NCBI GenBank assembly: GCA_016711225.1
Contig: JADJTK010000010.1
Coordinates: forward strand, 216,993-280,992
Origin: Opitutaceae bacterium
GTDB taxonomy: Bacteria; Verrucomicrobiota; Verrucomicrobiia; Opitutales; Opitutaceae
Direction: 5' to 3'
DNA length: 64,000 nucleotides
Every line of letters begins with the position of its first letter. The first letter of the stretch is position 1. Shown here in pieces: positions 54,942 through 64,000 of the stretch. Both the position numbers and the translations under genes were made by a program. The notes beneath the pieces were generated by a model that ran no database searches, was not told the DNA's origin, and saw only the letters and a list, made by a program, of their open reading frames with translations.

Positions 54942-57661
54942 GTGACAGTGATTTCCCGTGTTGGTCTGTTACCGGCCATCCACGATCTGATGCGCCCCTT
55001 CCTCCTCTCCTTCGTGTTGCCGCCCGATTTGCGGCGCAGCCTCTATCGGGTCTCCCGGGCCGCGCCCCGTGCTGCCATCCTCGGGGTGGGACTGTGGGTG
55101 TCAGCCGGTTTGTCTGCGGCGGTGGCCGAAGGGACCAAGCCGGCGCCCTCGCCGCGGGTCTATCGGACGATGCGGCTCACTGGCGAGGCCCCGATGATCG
55201 ACGGCCGGCTCGATGAGGCGTGTTGGCGGGAACAGGGCGACTGGGCGGGCGACTACGTGCAGCGCGAGCCGCGGCAGGGCGCCGCGCCCACCCAGCCCAC
55301 CGAGATCAAGATTCTCTACGACAACCGCGCCCTCTACGTGGCTATCCGGGCCAAGGACCCGGGAGTGGGCGGGCGGACGCGCATCATGGGGGCGCGCGAC
55401 GAGTTCACAGGCGACATGGTCGGGATCAATTTCGACAGCTACCGCGACCGGCAGAGCGGGTTCGAGTTCAACGTCACCGCCGGCGGGTCCAAGATCGATC
55501 TGCTGCTCCACAATGACGGCAGTGTGGACACCAGCTGGAACTCCGTCTGGGAGGTGAAGACCGCGGCATCGGCGGATGAGTGGACAGCCGAATACCGGAT
55601 TCCCCTCAGCCAGCTCCGCTATCAGCGGGGGAGCGATCTGGTCTGGGGCCTGCATTGCTGGCGCTGGATGGCCGCCCAGCAGGAGGAGAGCAATTGGAAC
55701 CTCATCCCGATGGATCACCACGGCATCCTGCACTCGTTTGGGGAATTGCAGGGGCTGCGCGACCTGCCGGCCTCGCGGCGCTGGGAGATCACGCCGTATG
55801 TGATCGCCAAGGCCAAGCGCTATCCCGCCGAGGCCGGCAACCCCTGGCGGGATGGCGGCGATGCCCTGGTGGAGGGCGGGCTGGATGCCAAACTCGGTAT
55901 CGGACCCAACCTCACGCTGGATCTCACGCTCAATCCCGACTTCTCCCAGGTCGACGCGGATCCCGCCGAGATCAACCTCTCGACGGTGGAGACCTTCCGC
56001 ACGGAGCGGCGCCCCTTCTTTCTCGAAGGCAAGGAGCTCTTCGCCTTCAAGCTCGACGAGGACCTCGTGTTCTATAGCCGGCGCATCGGCGATTCGCCCA
56101 GTCTGGCGGCGCCCGCCAGCGGAGTGCACGACGCCCCTGAGTTCAATCGGATCCTGGGTGCTGCCAAATTGACCGGGCACACGCCCTCCGGACTCACCCT
56201 CGGTCTGCTCCAGGCCGCGGTCGATCGCACCCGTATGCGGGTACTGGAAGGAGAAGACTCCAGCCGGATCACCGTGGAACCCCGGACCGACGATACGGTG
56301 GTGCGGCTCCAACAGGACTTCGCCGGAGGCGATTCCCGGGTCGGGGTGATCGCCTCTTCCAGCCTGCGCCAGGGCAGCGCGGCGGAACTGCAGACGCTAC
56401 CGCGGCAGGCCTTCACCTATGGCGCCGACGCCCTGCGGTACTTCGGCGGTCGCACCTACCTTGTGGAAGGAAAGCTTCTCGGCACCACGGTGAAGGGTTC
56501 CACCGAGGCGCTGACGGCGTTGAAGGAGAGCCCGGTCCACAATTTCCAACGGCCCGATGCCGATCACCTCGATCTCGACCCGACCGCCGATGAGCTGGAC
56601 GGGCACGCCGGTTTCGTTCGGGCCGGACGAGTGTCCGGGCCTGGAGGTACAACGGCTTTCTCTCCTGGCGGTCGCCGGGCGTCGAGTTCAACGACCTCGG
56701 CTATTTGCAGACCGCCGACTTCGTCGCGCCCGGCGCGCAGGTCCAGTATTACGATGCGAGCGCGGGCTCGCTCCTGCGGCGTCGCGATCTTCGGTTGAGA
56801 TACACGGAGCCGAAGGACTTCGGAGGGCAGCGGCTGGGCCGGAAGCTTCGACTCGAGAGCGAGTTCTCGACGCTCTCTGGCGCCTACCTGTGGACGCGCA
56901 TTGGCGCCGAGACGGGCCTGCTGGATCCGCGCGTCCTGCGCGGAGGTCCGGCGCTTCGAGTGGCCGACCAATTCCCGCTGCTCGCCTATTTCGAGACCGA
57001 TGGCGGCCGCGCGCTCCAGTACCAAGTTGATACGGGCGTCACGATTGGCAGCGAGGGAGGGGCGCACGAGTTCTACTTCAAGCCTGGGCTGGTCTGGAAG
57101 CTGGGTAGCCGGATTCGGGCGGCCATTACTGTGGGCTATGAGAGCAACCAACAGCCGACCCAGTACGCCGGCACCGACACCGGGCGAGCCTCCCCGGTCT
57201 ATGTCATGGGCCACCTCGACCAGCGAGTCCTGTCGAGCACGCTGCGGCTTACCGTGAACTTCAGTCCCACGTTGTCGCTGTCCTACTACGGAGGACCGTT
57301 TGCCACCACCGGGCGCTATGCGGACTTCAAGGCGGTGTGTGCACCTCGTGCGTCGGGTCAGGCCGAGCGTTTCGCCGCTGTGAACCTGCAGCGCGACGGG
57401 GCGGGCGGGCTGCTGGGCGAGTACGAAGGGAGTGCGCTGCGGCTGGAGGATCCGGACTTTGATTGGCGGGAGCTCAAGTCGAACTTGGTCCTGCGCTGGG
57501 AGTTCCGGGCGGGCTCTTTCCTGTACTGTGTGTGGTCGCAATACCGCAGCGACGCGGCCGATGCCGGGGGATTTGCCCCGGTTGCGCAATACGACCGGCT
57601 TCTTTCCGCCAAGCCGGACGACACCATTCTGGTGAAGTTCAGCCACTGGTTCTCGCTGTAA
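54942..57661 (+). CDS. DUF5916/CBM9-like outer-membrane protein, one frameshift
   Basis: Two frames join to 906 residues if one base is supplied near 56642, between GRVSG and WRYNGFLSWRSPG. A long N-terminus contains a signal segment (AAILGVGLWVSAGLSAAVA). Starts at GTG 54942, GTG 54948 (best placed after AGAAGAGG) and ATG 54990 are possible. The first domain (about 75-270) is a carbohydrate-binding family 9-like module (APMIDGRLDEACWREQ, ILYDNRALYVAIRAKDPG). The remainder is a DUF5916-type beta-barrel with alternating strands ending in SHWFSL, with the aromatic C-terminus usual for outer-membrane barrels. Function unknown; a role in carbohydrate capture is inference. Confidence 0.83.
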
Positions 57662-57717
57662 GTCCGGGGGAGTGGCGGTGCGCTGGGTGGGGCGCGCGGG
57701 GCGAGGAGGCACGATTG

Positions 57718-57826
57718 GGAGGGCGAACCTCCCGGTGAGCCGTGGCGAACAGGCGTCGCAAGCGGCGCCCCTACGAGGAAGGGCGCGGCCGGCCGCAGTA
57801 TCGGCTCGGGCGGAGCCTCGCCCTCC
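57718..57826. repeat. Inverted repeat arms in the gap before the GH2 gene
   Basis: The arm 57802-57826 (CGGCTCGGGCGGAGCCTCGC onward) is the exact reverse complement of 30343-30367. A diverged opposite-orientation copy lies at 57718-57742, so the two form a loose hairpin. A further palindrome is visible at about 57835-57895 (GTGGGACTTGCTCGCGAC...CCTCCCAC). Confidence 0.65.
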
Positions 57827-57947
57827 GCTGCTGTGGGACTTGCTCGCGACGGGCTCTCGCCGGGAGTCGGGTGCAAGCACCCTCCCACAAAGAAGGGAGC
57901 GCTAAGGAGTTGATTTAGCGCTATCCTGCCTTTCAGCTCCTTACCGC

Positions 57948-60728
57948 ATGATCTTCTTACCCCGTTGGTTCCGTACGTTGCTTTTGCTGGTCTGCTCGGC
58001 TGGCGCGGTTGCTTGGGGTGCTGCTCCTGCAGAATCGGGCCGGGAGCGCACCTCGCTCGACGCTGGTTGGCGCTTCGCTTTGGGCCATGCCTCCGACGCG
58101 ACCCGCGATTTCGGCCATGCCACCGGCTATTTCTCCTACCTCGCCAAGACCGGCTTCGGCGACGGCCCGGCGAGCGTCGCCTTCGATGACCGCGCCTGGC
58201 GCCAGCTCGATGTCCCGCACGACTGGGCGGTGGAGGCTCCTTTCGAAGCCAAGGCCAGCTACAGCCACGGTTTCAAGGCGGTCGGCCCCGGGTTCCCCGA
58301 GCGCAGCGTCGGCTGGTACCGTCAACACTTTGTGGTGGCGGCGGCCGACCTGGGGCGCCGCATCCGCATCGACTTCGACGGGGTTTTCCGCAATGCCCGC
58401 GTGTTTGTGAACGGCTTCTTCGTGGGCGAGGAGCCCAGCGGCTACCTGCCCGCCAGCTACGACATCACCGACTATCTCAACTATGGTGGTGACAACCTCG
58501 TCGCCGTGCGCGTCGACGCCTCGATGGAGGAGGGGTGGTTCTACGAGGGCGCCGGCATCTACCGCCACGTGTGGCTGACCAAGACCGCCCCCGTGCATAT
58601 CCCGCGCTACGGCACCTGGGTGCGCACGGAGGTCGTCGGCGACACGGCCAACGTCCTAGTCGAGACTACGCTCGCCAACGAAGGTCGCACGCCCGCGGCC
58701 GGCACCGTGTCGTATGAAATCGCCGACGCCGCCGGTCAGGTCGTGGCCCGCGCCGAGTCGCCGGCTTCTACGCTGGCGCCGGGCACCACCGCCCTTCGCA
58801 CCGTCGTGCTCCCTGTCGCCCAGCCCCGGCTGTGGGGCCTGGCCTCACCGCATCTCTACAAGCTGGTGACGACGGTCGTGCAGGACGGGCGCGCCGTGGA
58901 TCGCACCGAGACGTCGTTTGGCATCCGCACCATCCGCTTCGATCCCGACGCCGGCTTCTTCCTCAATGGCGAGCGCGTCACGATCAAGGGCACCAACAAC
59001 CATCAGGACCATGCCGGCGTGGGCGTGGCGCTGCCGGATGCGCTGCAGGACTTCCGTATCCGCCAGTTGCTGGCGATGGGCAGCAACACCTACCGCGCCT
59101 CCCACAATCCGCCCACGCCCGAGCTGCTCGAGGCCTGCGACCGCCTCGGCATGTTCGTCATCGACGAGAACCGCCTCATGGGCAGCAACCCGTATCACCT
59201 CGGCCAGCTCGAGCATCTGATTCGCCGCGATCGCAACCACCCCAGCGTCATCCTCTGGTCGGTGGGCAACGAGGAGTGGGGCATCGAGGGCAACATCAAG
59301 GGCGCCCGCATTGCGCGGACCATGCAGGATTTCGTGCACCGCCTTGATCCGACGCGCCTGGCCACCGCGGCGATCAGCGGTGGCTGGGGCGGCATCTCCT
59401 CCACCATCGAAGTGGCCGGCGCCAACTACATCAAGCAGGCCAAGCTCGATCAGCAGCACCTCCAGTATCCGAAGCAGATTATCCTCGGCACGGAGGAGAC
59501 GACCACGCAGGCCACCCGCGGCATCTATTTCGACGACCGGCCGCGCGCGCACATGGCTCCGCTCGAGGACGGCACCTCCGGTGGCAACGCCGAGATTGGC
59601 TGGAAATACTACGCCGCCCGTCCGCACTTCGCCGGTGTGGTGTACTGGACCGGCTTCGACTATCGCGGCGAGCCCACGCCGTTCGGCTTCCCGGCGATCG
59701 GCTCGCAGTTCGGCATCCTCGACACCTGCGGCTTCCCCAAGGACGGCTTCTACTATCTCAAATCATGGTGGACGGACGAAGTGGTCCTGCATGTGTTCCC
59801 GCACTGGAACTGGGCGGGACGCGAAGGCCAGCCCATCGAGGTGCGCGCCAACTCCAATTGCGACGAGGTCGAGCTCTTCCTCAACGGGACCTCGCTCGGT
59901 CGCCAGAAGCTGGAGCGCAACGGCCATCTCGCCTGGCAGGTGACGTACGCGCCCGGCACCCTGCTGGCCCGCGGCTATCGCGGCGGCCGCGAGATCGCCC
60001 TCGCCAAGGTCGAGACCACCGGTGCGGCCGCGGCAGTGGCGCTGGCCGCCGACCGCACCACGATCACCGCCGACGGCCGCGATGTCGCTGTGCTCGCCGT
60101 CTCGGTGAAGGACGCTGCCGGGCGCCTGGTGCCCACGGCCGCCAACCGGATTCATTTCTCCGTGCGCGGTCCGGGCCGGATCATTGGCGTGGGCAATGGC
60201 GATCCGTCCTCGCAAGAACCCGATTGTTTTGTTGGCAGCGTCGTTGCGCAGAAGCTGGGTACGTGGAAGGCGCCGGAGGCTGCCGTGCTCACTGGACCGA
60301 TCCTCTTCGAGGCGACGTTCGATGCGCCCGAAGTCCCGGCCGAAGGCACCGCCACTCTGCTGCTCAATGCACTGGGCACCGGCCAATCGGTCACGCTCAA
60401 CGGGCAGGTGCTCTGCACCAACGCTACCCCGGAGCAGGCGCGCACTGAGATCGCGCTGGCACAGCTGAACCTGCAGCCGAAGGGCAACGTACTACGGATC
60501 GAGGCCACCCGTTATGCCGATTGGGGGGCGCGCGAGGCACTCCAGCAGATCCATCCCGCGGCGTGGCGTATCGGCATGCCGGCTCCGGCGTGGTCGCGCT
60601 CGGTCTTCAACGGTTTGGCGCAGGTGATCGTGCAGTCCACCGGCGAGCCCGGCGAGATCGTCTTGGAGGCGGCCGCCGATGGATTGGGCGGGACTAAGGC
60701 GATCATCGCCGCCGTCCCGGCGCGCTAG
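57948..60728 (+). CDS. Glycoside hydrolase family 2 beta-galactosidase-like enzyme, exported
   Basis: The product is 926 residues with a signal peptide (RTLLLLVCSAGAVAWGA). Domain order is GH2 sugar-binding (RTSLDAGWRFALGHASD, PHDWAVEAPF), immunoglobulin-like, TIM barrel, then DUF4982/Ig-like C-terminal domains. The acid/base is Glu442 in WSVGNEEW and the probable nucleophile is Glu516 in ILGTEETT. GIRTIRFDPDAGFFLNGERV opens the barrel region. GH2 enzymes remove beta-galactosyl, beta-mannosyl or glucuronyl residues; the SxNPY context and length favour beta-galactosidase, with exact substrate open. It lies near GH94 and deoC, in a sugar-use area. Confidence 0.92.
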   Translation: MIFLPRWFRTLLLLVCSAGAVAWGAAPAESGRERTSLDAGWRFALGHASDATRDFGHATGYFSYLAKTGFGDGPASVAFDDRAWRQLDVPHDWAVEAPFEAKASYSHGFKAVGPGFPERSVGWYRQHFVVAAADLGRRIRIDFDGVFRNARVFVNGFFVGEEPSGYLPASYDITDYLNYGGDNLVAVRVDASMEEGWFYEGAGIYRHVWLTKTAPVHIPRYGTWVRTEVVGDTANVLVETTLANEGRTPAAGTVSYEIADAAGQVVARAESPASTLAPGTTALRTVVLPVAQPRLWGLASPHLYKLVTTVVQDGRAVDRTETSFGIRTIRFDPDAGFFLNGERVTIKGTNNHQDHAGVGVALPDALQDFRIRQLLAMGSNTYRASHNPPTPELLEACDRLGMFVIDENRLMGSNPYHLGQLEHLIRRDRNHPSVILWSVGNEEWGIEGNIKGARIARTMQDFVHRLDPTRLATAAISGGWGGISSTIEVAGANYIKQAKLDQQHLQYPKQIILGTEETTTQATRGIYFDDRPRAHMAPLEDGTSGGNAEIGWKYYAARPHFAGVVYWTGFDYRGEPTPFGFPAIGSQFGILDTCGFPKDGFYYLKSWWTDEVVLHVFPHWNWAGREGQPIEVRANSNCDEVELFLNGTSLGRQKLERNGHLAWQVTYAPGTLLARGYRGGREIALAKVETTGAAAAVALAADRTTITADGRDVAVLAVSVKDAAGRLVPTAANRIHFSVRGPGRIIGVGNGDPSSQEPDCFVGSVVAQKLGTWKAPEAAVLTGPILFEATFDAPEVPAEGTATLLLNALGTGQSVTLNGQVLCTNATPEQARTEIALAQLNLQPKGNVLRIEATRYADWGAREALQQIHPAAWRIGMPAPAWSRSVFNGLAQVIVQSTGEPGEIVLEAAADGLGGTKAIIAAVPAR

Positions 60729-60739
60729 GAGGTGAGTGG

Positions 60740-61024
60740 CCACGTGGCCTGGCCCGGCTGCGGCCCAGTTACTCTGCGTCGACTGTGGCGGTGCGCGCCG
60801 GCATCACGCGCGTGAGCTTGGCGCGCGGCGAAAAGGGCGACCCGGGAAGCAGCCTTGGGGCGTATGCCTCCGTCTTACGCGTGCTTGGGCTTCAGGACAG
60901 CTTCGAGGGCGTTGCGAGTGATGACCAACTCGGGCGCAAGCTCCAGGATTTGCAGCTGCCGGTACGCAAAATCTCGCCCCGCCGGAGCGTTCAGCGGAAC
61001 GGGCAGGAGGGGGCGGCGTCATGA
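60740..61024 (+). pseudogene. 5-prime-truncated HipB-like XRE regulator remnant
   Basis: The frame reads LRPSYSASTVAVRAGITRVS, then LARGEKGDPGSSLGAYASVL and RVLGLQDSFEGVASDDQLGR. This matches the second half of the helix-turn-helix and the tail of HipB-type antitoxins. The usual first helices and start codon are missing; the frame enters directly from the end of the beta-galactosidase gene. The TGA at 61022 overlaps ATG 61021 of the HipA-like fragment, the normal hipBA coupling. Confidence 0.65.
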
Positions 61025-61221
61025 GCAAGGCCGGCGCCAAGTTGAGCCGCGAGCAGGTGGAAGTGGTGCTGAATGCCGATTTCCTGCCGCAGTCCTGCGT
61101 AGTGGGGACGTTGTTTCATGCGGCCGGGCACGGCGCCGGGGTGTTCTCCTTTGCCTACGGAAAAGGCCGGTCGCGGGACCGGCCTCTTTCATTCTGGTGG
61201 AGCCGATCAGGTTCGAACTGA
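61021..61221 (+). pseudogene. HipA N-terminal remnant
   Basis: Residues 1-48 resemble the N-terminal HipA segment, ending VVGTLFHAAGHGAGVFSFAY. From about 61160 the frame runs into the terminator and tRNA on the other strand, so the remaining 19 residues are not HipA. The kinase body is absent. Together with the preceding fragment this is a decayed hipBA toxin-antitoxin locus. Confidence 0.6.
61159..61190 (-). terminator. Terminator of the tRNA-Ala gene
   Basis: On the minus strand AGGCCGGTC (61185-61177) pairs with GACCGGCCT (61172-61164), followed by a short T run. It lies eight bases past the tRNA end. Confidence 0.8.
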
Positions 61222-61270
61222 CGACCTCCTCGTTGCGAACGAGGCGCTCTTCCAACTGAGCTACGACCCC
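61198..61270 (-). tRNA. tRNA-Ala (anticodon CGC)
   Basis: The 73-base sequence folds into a full cloverleaf. The acceptor stem pairs GGGGTCG with CGGCTCC (two G-U type pairs) and the discriminator is A. The D stem is GCTC/GAGC, the anticodon stem CCTCG/CGAGG with loop TTCGCAA (anticodon CGC, reading GCG), the T arm GTCAG-TTCGAAC-CTGAT. CCA is not encoded. It faces the hipBA remnant tail to tail. Confidence 0.95.
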
Positions 61271-61526
61271 GGCACCAGAAAGGGCGGCATTGAGGGCAGT
61301 TTCCCGGCCCGAGTAAATAGGAAACTTTTCCCGCGGGAATCTTCTCGCCCCGCGCCCGTCCCGGCTGAAATGCGGGCCGGCCCTCGGTCCCGCTCTCCGG
61401 CGTGGGCGGCGGGCAACGGTGGAGGTGGGGGCCGCCGGCCGGACGGCGGGGTTGCCTCGCTTCTTTGCGGTCGCCGCCGGGCGCGGATTCCCCACACTGA
61501 CGCCCGTTCGCTACCCCGTTACCCCC

Positions 61527-62288
61527 ATGTCCCAGAACAACCATCAGCCCTCCGTGCGCGATCTCGCCCAGATGATCGACCACTCGCTCCTGCATCCAAC
61601 CTTCACCGATGCGCAGCTGCACGAGGGGCTCTCGGTGGCCCGGCGCTGCCAGTGTGCCACGGCGTGTGTGAAGCCCTACGCCGTGCCGATGGCGATGGTC
61701 GCGCTGCTCGGTTCGGGGGTCGGCGTGTGCGCGGTTGTGGGCTTTCCCCATGGCAATAGCCACATCGCGATCAAGGTCACCGAGGCCGACCGCGCCACCG
61801 GTGAGGGCGCGAGCGAGATCGATGTGGTGGTCAATCTGGGCAAGGTGCTCGGCGGCGACTGGGACTATGTGCGCGAGGAGCTGCACGAGGTGAACGAGAT
61901 CTGCCGCGCCCGCCGTGCGGTCCTGAAGGTCATCTTCGAAAACGACTACTTGCAGGAGTCGCACATCGTACGGCTGTGCGAGATCTGCACCGAGCTGGGG
62001 GTGGCTTTCGTGAAAACCTCCACCGGCTATGGTTTCGTGAAGCAGCCGGATGGCAGCTTCAACTACCGCGGGGCCACCGACGATCATCTGCGCCTCATGC
62101 GCCGCCACAGCGGCCCGAAGGTGCAGATCAAGGCCGCCGGCGGAGTTCGCACCCTTGACGATCTGCTGCGGGTGCGGGTGCTGGGCGTCACGCGCATCGG
62201 CGCCACGGCGACGGAGGCGATTCTGGCCGAGGCGATCCGCCGTGGTCTGCCCGGCCCGGTGCCCGCTGGTCTGGATGGCTCGACCTAG
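61527..62288 (+). CDS. deoC: Deoxyribose-phosphate aldolase
   Basis: The product is 253 residues from ATG 61527; in-frame sequence upstream to 61419 is not family-like. It cleaves deoxyribose 5-phosphate to acetaldehyde and glyceraldehyde 3-phosphate. Visible active-site residues: Asp99 in SEIDVVVNLG, Schiff-base Lys163 in FVKTSTGYGF and Lys202 in QIKAAGGVRT. CVKPYAVPMA and GFPHGNSHIAIKVTEA are also family marks. It is monocistronic, with a hairpin at 62298-62325 just after the stop. Confidence 0.97.
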   Translation: MSQNNHQPSVRDLAQMIDHSLLHPTFTDAQLHEGLSVARRCQCATACVKPYAVPMAMVALLGSGVGVCAVVGFPHGNSHIAIKVTEADRATGEGASEIDVVVNLGKVLGGDWDYVREELHEVNEICRARRAVLKVIFENDYLQESHIVRLCEICTELGVAFVKTSTGYGFVKQPDGSFNYRGATDDHLRLMRRHSGPKVQIKAAGGVRTLDDLLRVRVLGVTRIGATATEAILAEAIRRGLPGPVPAGLDGST

Positions 62289-62297
62289 GCGGGCCGC

Positions 62298-62325
62298 GGA
62301 GAGCTCGCCCGGAGGCGGGCTCTCC
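62298..62325. repeat. Hairpin after deoC
   Basis: GGAGAGC (62298-62304) pairs with GCTCTCC (62319-62325), with an inner CGCC/GGCG stem. No T run follows, so it may be a palindromic repeat or a weak terminator. Confidence 0.6.
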
Positions 62326-62416
62326 CGATTGCGGGAAGCCGGAGTAGCGCAACTGGAATAGTGCGCCCGCGGAGGGGCGGGGGCCGCATGCATTAGCAAC
62401 TGCGGGACAGCTGGTT

Positions 62417-62962
62417 GTGGGTAGGTATTTCCTTGGCACGATTGGTGATAGCACGGGCGCCGAAACGCCCTCCATCCCCTTCCGGAGCGTGCCCGTGCCG
62501 GCGTTGCTCCTTTCTGTGTTCTTCGTCCTGCATGTCTTCATGCTGGTGGTACTCCAGTGGGCGTTGTTGCCCTGCGATTGGCCGGGCGCGGCGAAATTCG
62601 GCGTCGTGGTCGCGGCCGGCACGACCTGGACGTTCGGTACTGCGGCCTCGCTGCGCCGCGTGCCCGGCCTGCGGTCGGTGTTCGAGCAGCTCGCCGACGA
62701 AGTCCGACAGTCTGCTCGCATGGCGAAGCGCCCCTCACTTCCCCCTCCTGCATCAACCGCCCAAAACGCCCGTGTGCCGCCTTCGGCCGGCGGAAACGCG
62801 GCTTGCCCGGCGTCGCCTGCTGCGCCTTGGTGGAGACTGCTGTCCGCCCGGCTACGCCCCCGCCCCCCCGCGAGGGTGCCGCCCCGGCTTCCCCTTCACG
62901 CCTCGAGTCCTCTTTCCCTATGCAATACGGCCACTTCGACGACGCTGCCCGCGAATACGTGA
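62417..62962 (+). pseudogene. Possible C-terminal remnant of an acyltransferase-3 membrane protein
   Basis: Only residues 1-100 look protein-like: two hydrophobic helices (VPALLLSVFFVLHVFMLVVL; AAKFGVVVAAGTTWTFGT) and the ending LRRVPGLRSVFEQL. That ending resembles the last helix and tail of acyltransferase-3 family proteins. The rest of the frame, to 62962, is low-complexity and overlaps the GH94 start by 43 bases, so it is probably not translated. No body lies upstream in any frame. A small genuine membrane protein is the alternative. Confidence 0.4.
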
Positions 62963-64000
62963 TCACCCGCCCGGACACCCCGCGCGCCTGGTCCAATTAC
63001 CTCGGCTCGCGCCGCTACGGCGCGATCATCACCAACAACGCCGGCGGGTACAGCTTCACCCGCTCGCCCGCGGCCGGCCGTTTCCTGCGCCACCGCTACA
63101 ATGCGATCCCCATGGACATGCCCGGCCGGCAGTTCTATCTGCGCGACCGCGACAGCGCCGACTTCTGGTCGGCCGCCTGGCAGCCGGTGGGCAAGCCGCT
63201 CGACCAGTACAAGACCAGCACCCGCTTCGGCCCCGGCTACGCGGTGATCGAGAGTGAGTACTCCGGTATCACCAGCCAGTCCACGTACTTCGTGCCGCTG
63301 GACCAGGACTTCGAGTACTGGCACCTCAAGCTCACCAACACCGGTACCAAGCCCCGCAAGCTCAGCGCCATCTCCTACTGCGAGTTCACCACGGAGTGGA
63401 ACCTCGTACAGGATACACTCAACCTCCAGTACACCCAGTACATCTCCGACGCCCTCTGGCGCGACGGCGTCATCGTCGCCTCCTCCTGCAAGCGCCTCCC
63501 GGAGGACCCCGCCAACTTCGCCAACAACGACCAGTCCCGCTGGTGGTGGATGACGCAGGTGGGTGGCGACGTCTCCGGTTTCGACTGCGAGCGCGAGAAG
63601 TTCCTGGGCGTCTACCGCAACTACGACCGCCCCGAGGCCGTCGAGCGCGGCCAGCTGGGCAACCACGAACAGACCTCCGACAACGGCTGCGGCGCCATCC
63701 AAAGCGACCTCGAGCTGGCCCCGGGCGAGTCGGCCGACGTGATCGTGCTGCTGGGCATCGGCAAGGGCGCCGTCGCCAAGAAGACGCGCACCAAGTTCGC
63801 CAACGTCGCCGCCGTCGCCCGCGAGCTGGCTAAGGTGAAGGCGCACTGGCACGGCCTGCTTGATACGATGCAGGTACAGACGCCCGACGCGGACTTCGAC
63901 CACATGACCAATGTCTGGGGCGCCTACAACGCGCTCATGACCTTCGAGTGGTCGCGCTCCTGCTCGCTGGTGTACACCGGCGACCAGCGCGACGGCTTCG
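62920..64000 (+). CDS. GH94 cellobiose/chitobiose phosphorylase-like enzyme, partial
   Basis: From ATG 62920 (MQYGHFDDAAREYVITRPDT) the frame is open to the right edge, giving 360 residues of a protein that normally exceeds 780. The visible part is the N-terminal beta-sandwich of GH94: PWSNYLGSRRYGAIITNNAG-like start, PMDMPGRQFYLRDRDSADFW, YEFTTEWNL-type strand and the beginning of the helical barrel (MTNVWGAYNALMTFEWSRSC). GH94 enzymes use phosphate to split beta-glucosidic disaccharides such as cellobiose or chitobiose. The catalytic Asp lies beyond the window, so the substrate cannot be assigned. No signal peptide, so cytoplasmic. Confidence 0.9.
   Translation, partial: MQYGHFDDAAREYVITRPDTPRAWSNYLGSRRYGAIITNNAGGYSFTRSPAAGRFLRHRYNAIPMDMPGRQFYLRDRDSADFWSAAWQPVGKPLDQYKTSTRFGPGYAVIESEYSGITSQSTYFVPLDQDFEYWHLKLTNTGTKPRKLSAISYCEFTTEWNLVQDTLNLQYTQYISDALWRDGVIVASSCKRLPEDPANFANNDQSRWWWMTQVGGDVSGFDCEREKFLGVYRNYDRPEAVERGQLGNHEQTSDNGCGAIQSDLELAPGESADVIVLLGIGKGAVAKKTRTKFANVAAVARELAKVKAHWHGLLDTMQVQTPDADFDHMTNVWGAYNALMTFEWSRSCSLVYTGDQRDGF

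Overview
The window is about 64 kb of high-GC bacterial DNA that looks most like a member of the Verrucomicrobiota, probably family Opitutaceae. The evidence is a PEP-CTERM protein, a GxxExxY protein, a Minf_1886-type protein, a gap-pgk-tpi run, an ADOP permease with its PadR regulator, Ig/LRR surface proteins, and many short palindromic repeats between genes. Genus and species cannot be fixed from this alone. Most genes lack a strong Shine-Dalgarno sequence, and high GC gives long antisense open frames that are not genes.

Layout. 1-8157: a large exported subtilisin-like protease that runs off the left edge, a ThuA-domain protein and a GH13 pullulanase-like enzyme flanked by hairpin repeats. 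8158-11497: glycolytic gap, pgk and tpiA, each in its own spacing with terminators or repeats. 11498-16803: an accessory region with a PEP-CTERM protein, a frameshifted LRR/Ig surface protein and a REP/RAYT system (REP palindromes plus their Y1 transposase). 16804-18682: prenyl diphosphate synthase and a DapF homologue in which both catalytic cysteines are serine. 18831-23259: a two-subunit molybdenum hydroxylase diverging from xdhC and a mocA-like cofactor gene. 23256-26032: two paralogous receiver proteins with CheX-like tails. 26244-30150: gatC, gatA, a GxxExxY cassette bounded by inverted repeats, and gatB. 30534-36245: lipoprotein, cupin, ferredoxin-like protein, Minf_1886 protein and an M16 protease. 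36518-45790: a flotillin-family protein, a giant AAA+ ATPase and a coiled-coil protein, apparently one operon, followed by a restriction-subunit remnant, a LexA-like regulator and a hemerythrin. 46013-54690: S9 peptidase, duplicated CPBP membrane protease, ADOP permease and PadR, all on the minus strand. 54942-64000: a DUF5916-type outer-membrane protein, GH2 beta-galactosidase, hipBA remnants beside tRNA-Ala(CGC), deoC, a possible acyltransferase remnant and a GH94 phosphorylase that runs off the right edge.

The strongest leads are (1) the RAYT gene flanked by two 153-bp REP modules with at least eleven REP hairpins nearby, (2) the GxxExxY cassette with perfect 18-bp inner and near-perfect 17-bp outer inverted repeats that has split gatA from gatB and supplies the only obvious gatB start codons, (3) the SPFH/AAA+/coiled-coil operon, and (4) the Cys-to-Ser DapF. 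Four otherwise intact genes each contain one single-base frameshift, so assembly or sequencing error should be excluded before calling them pseudogenes.
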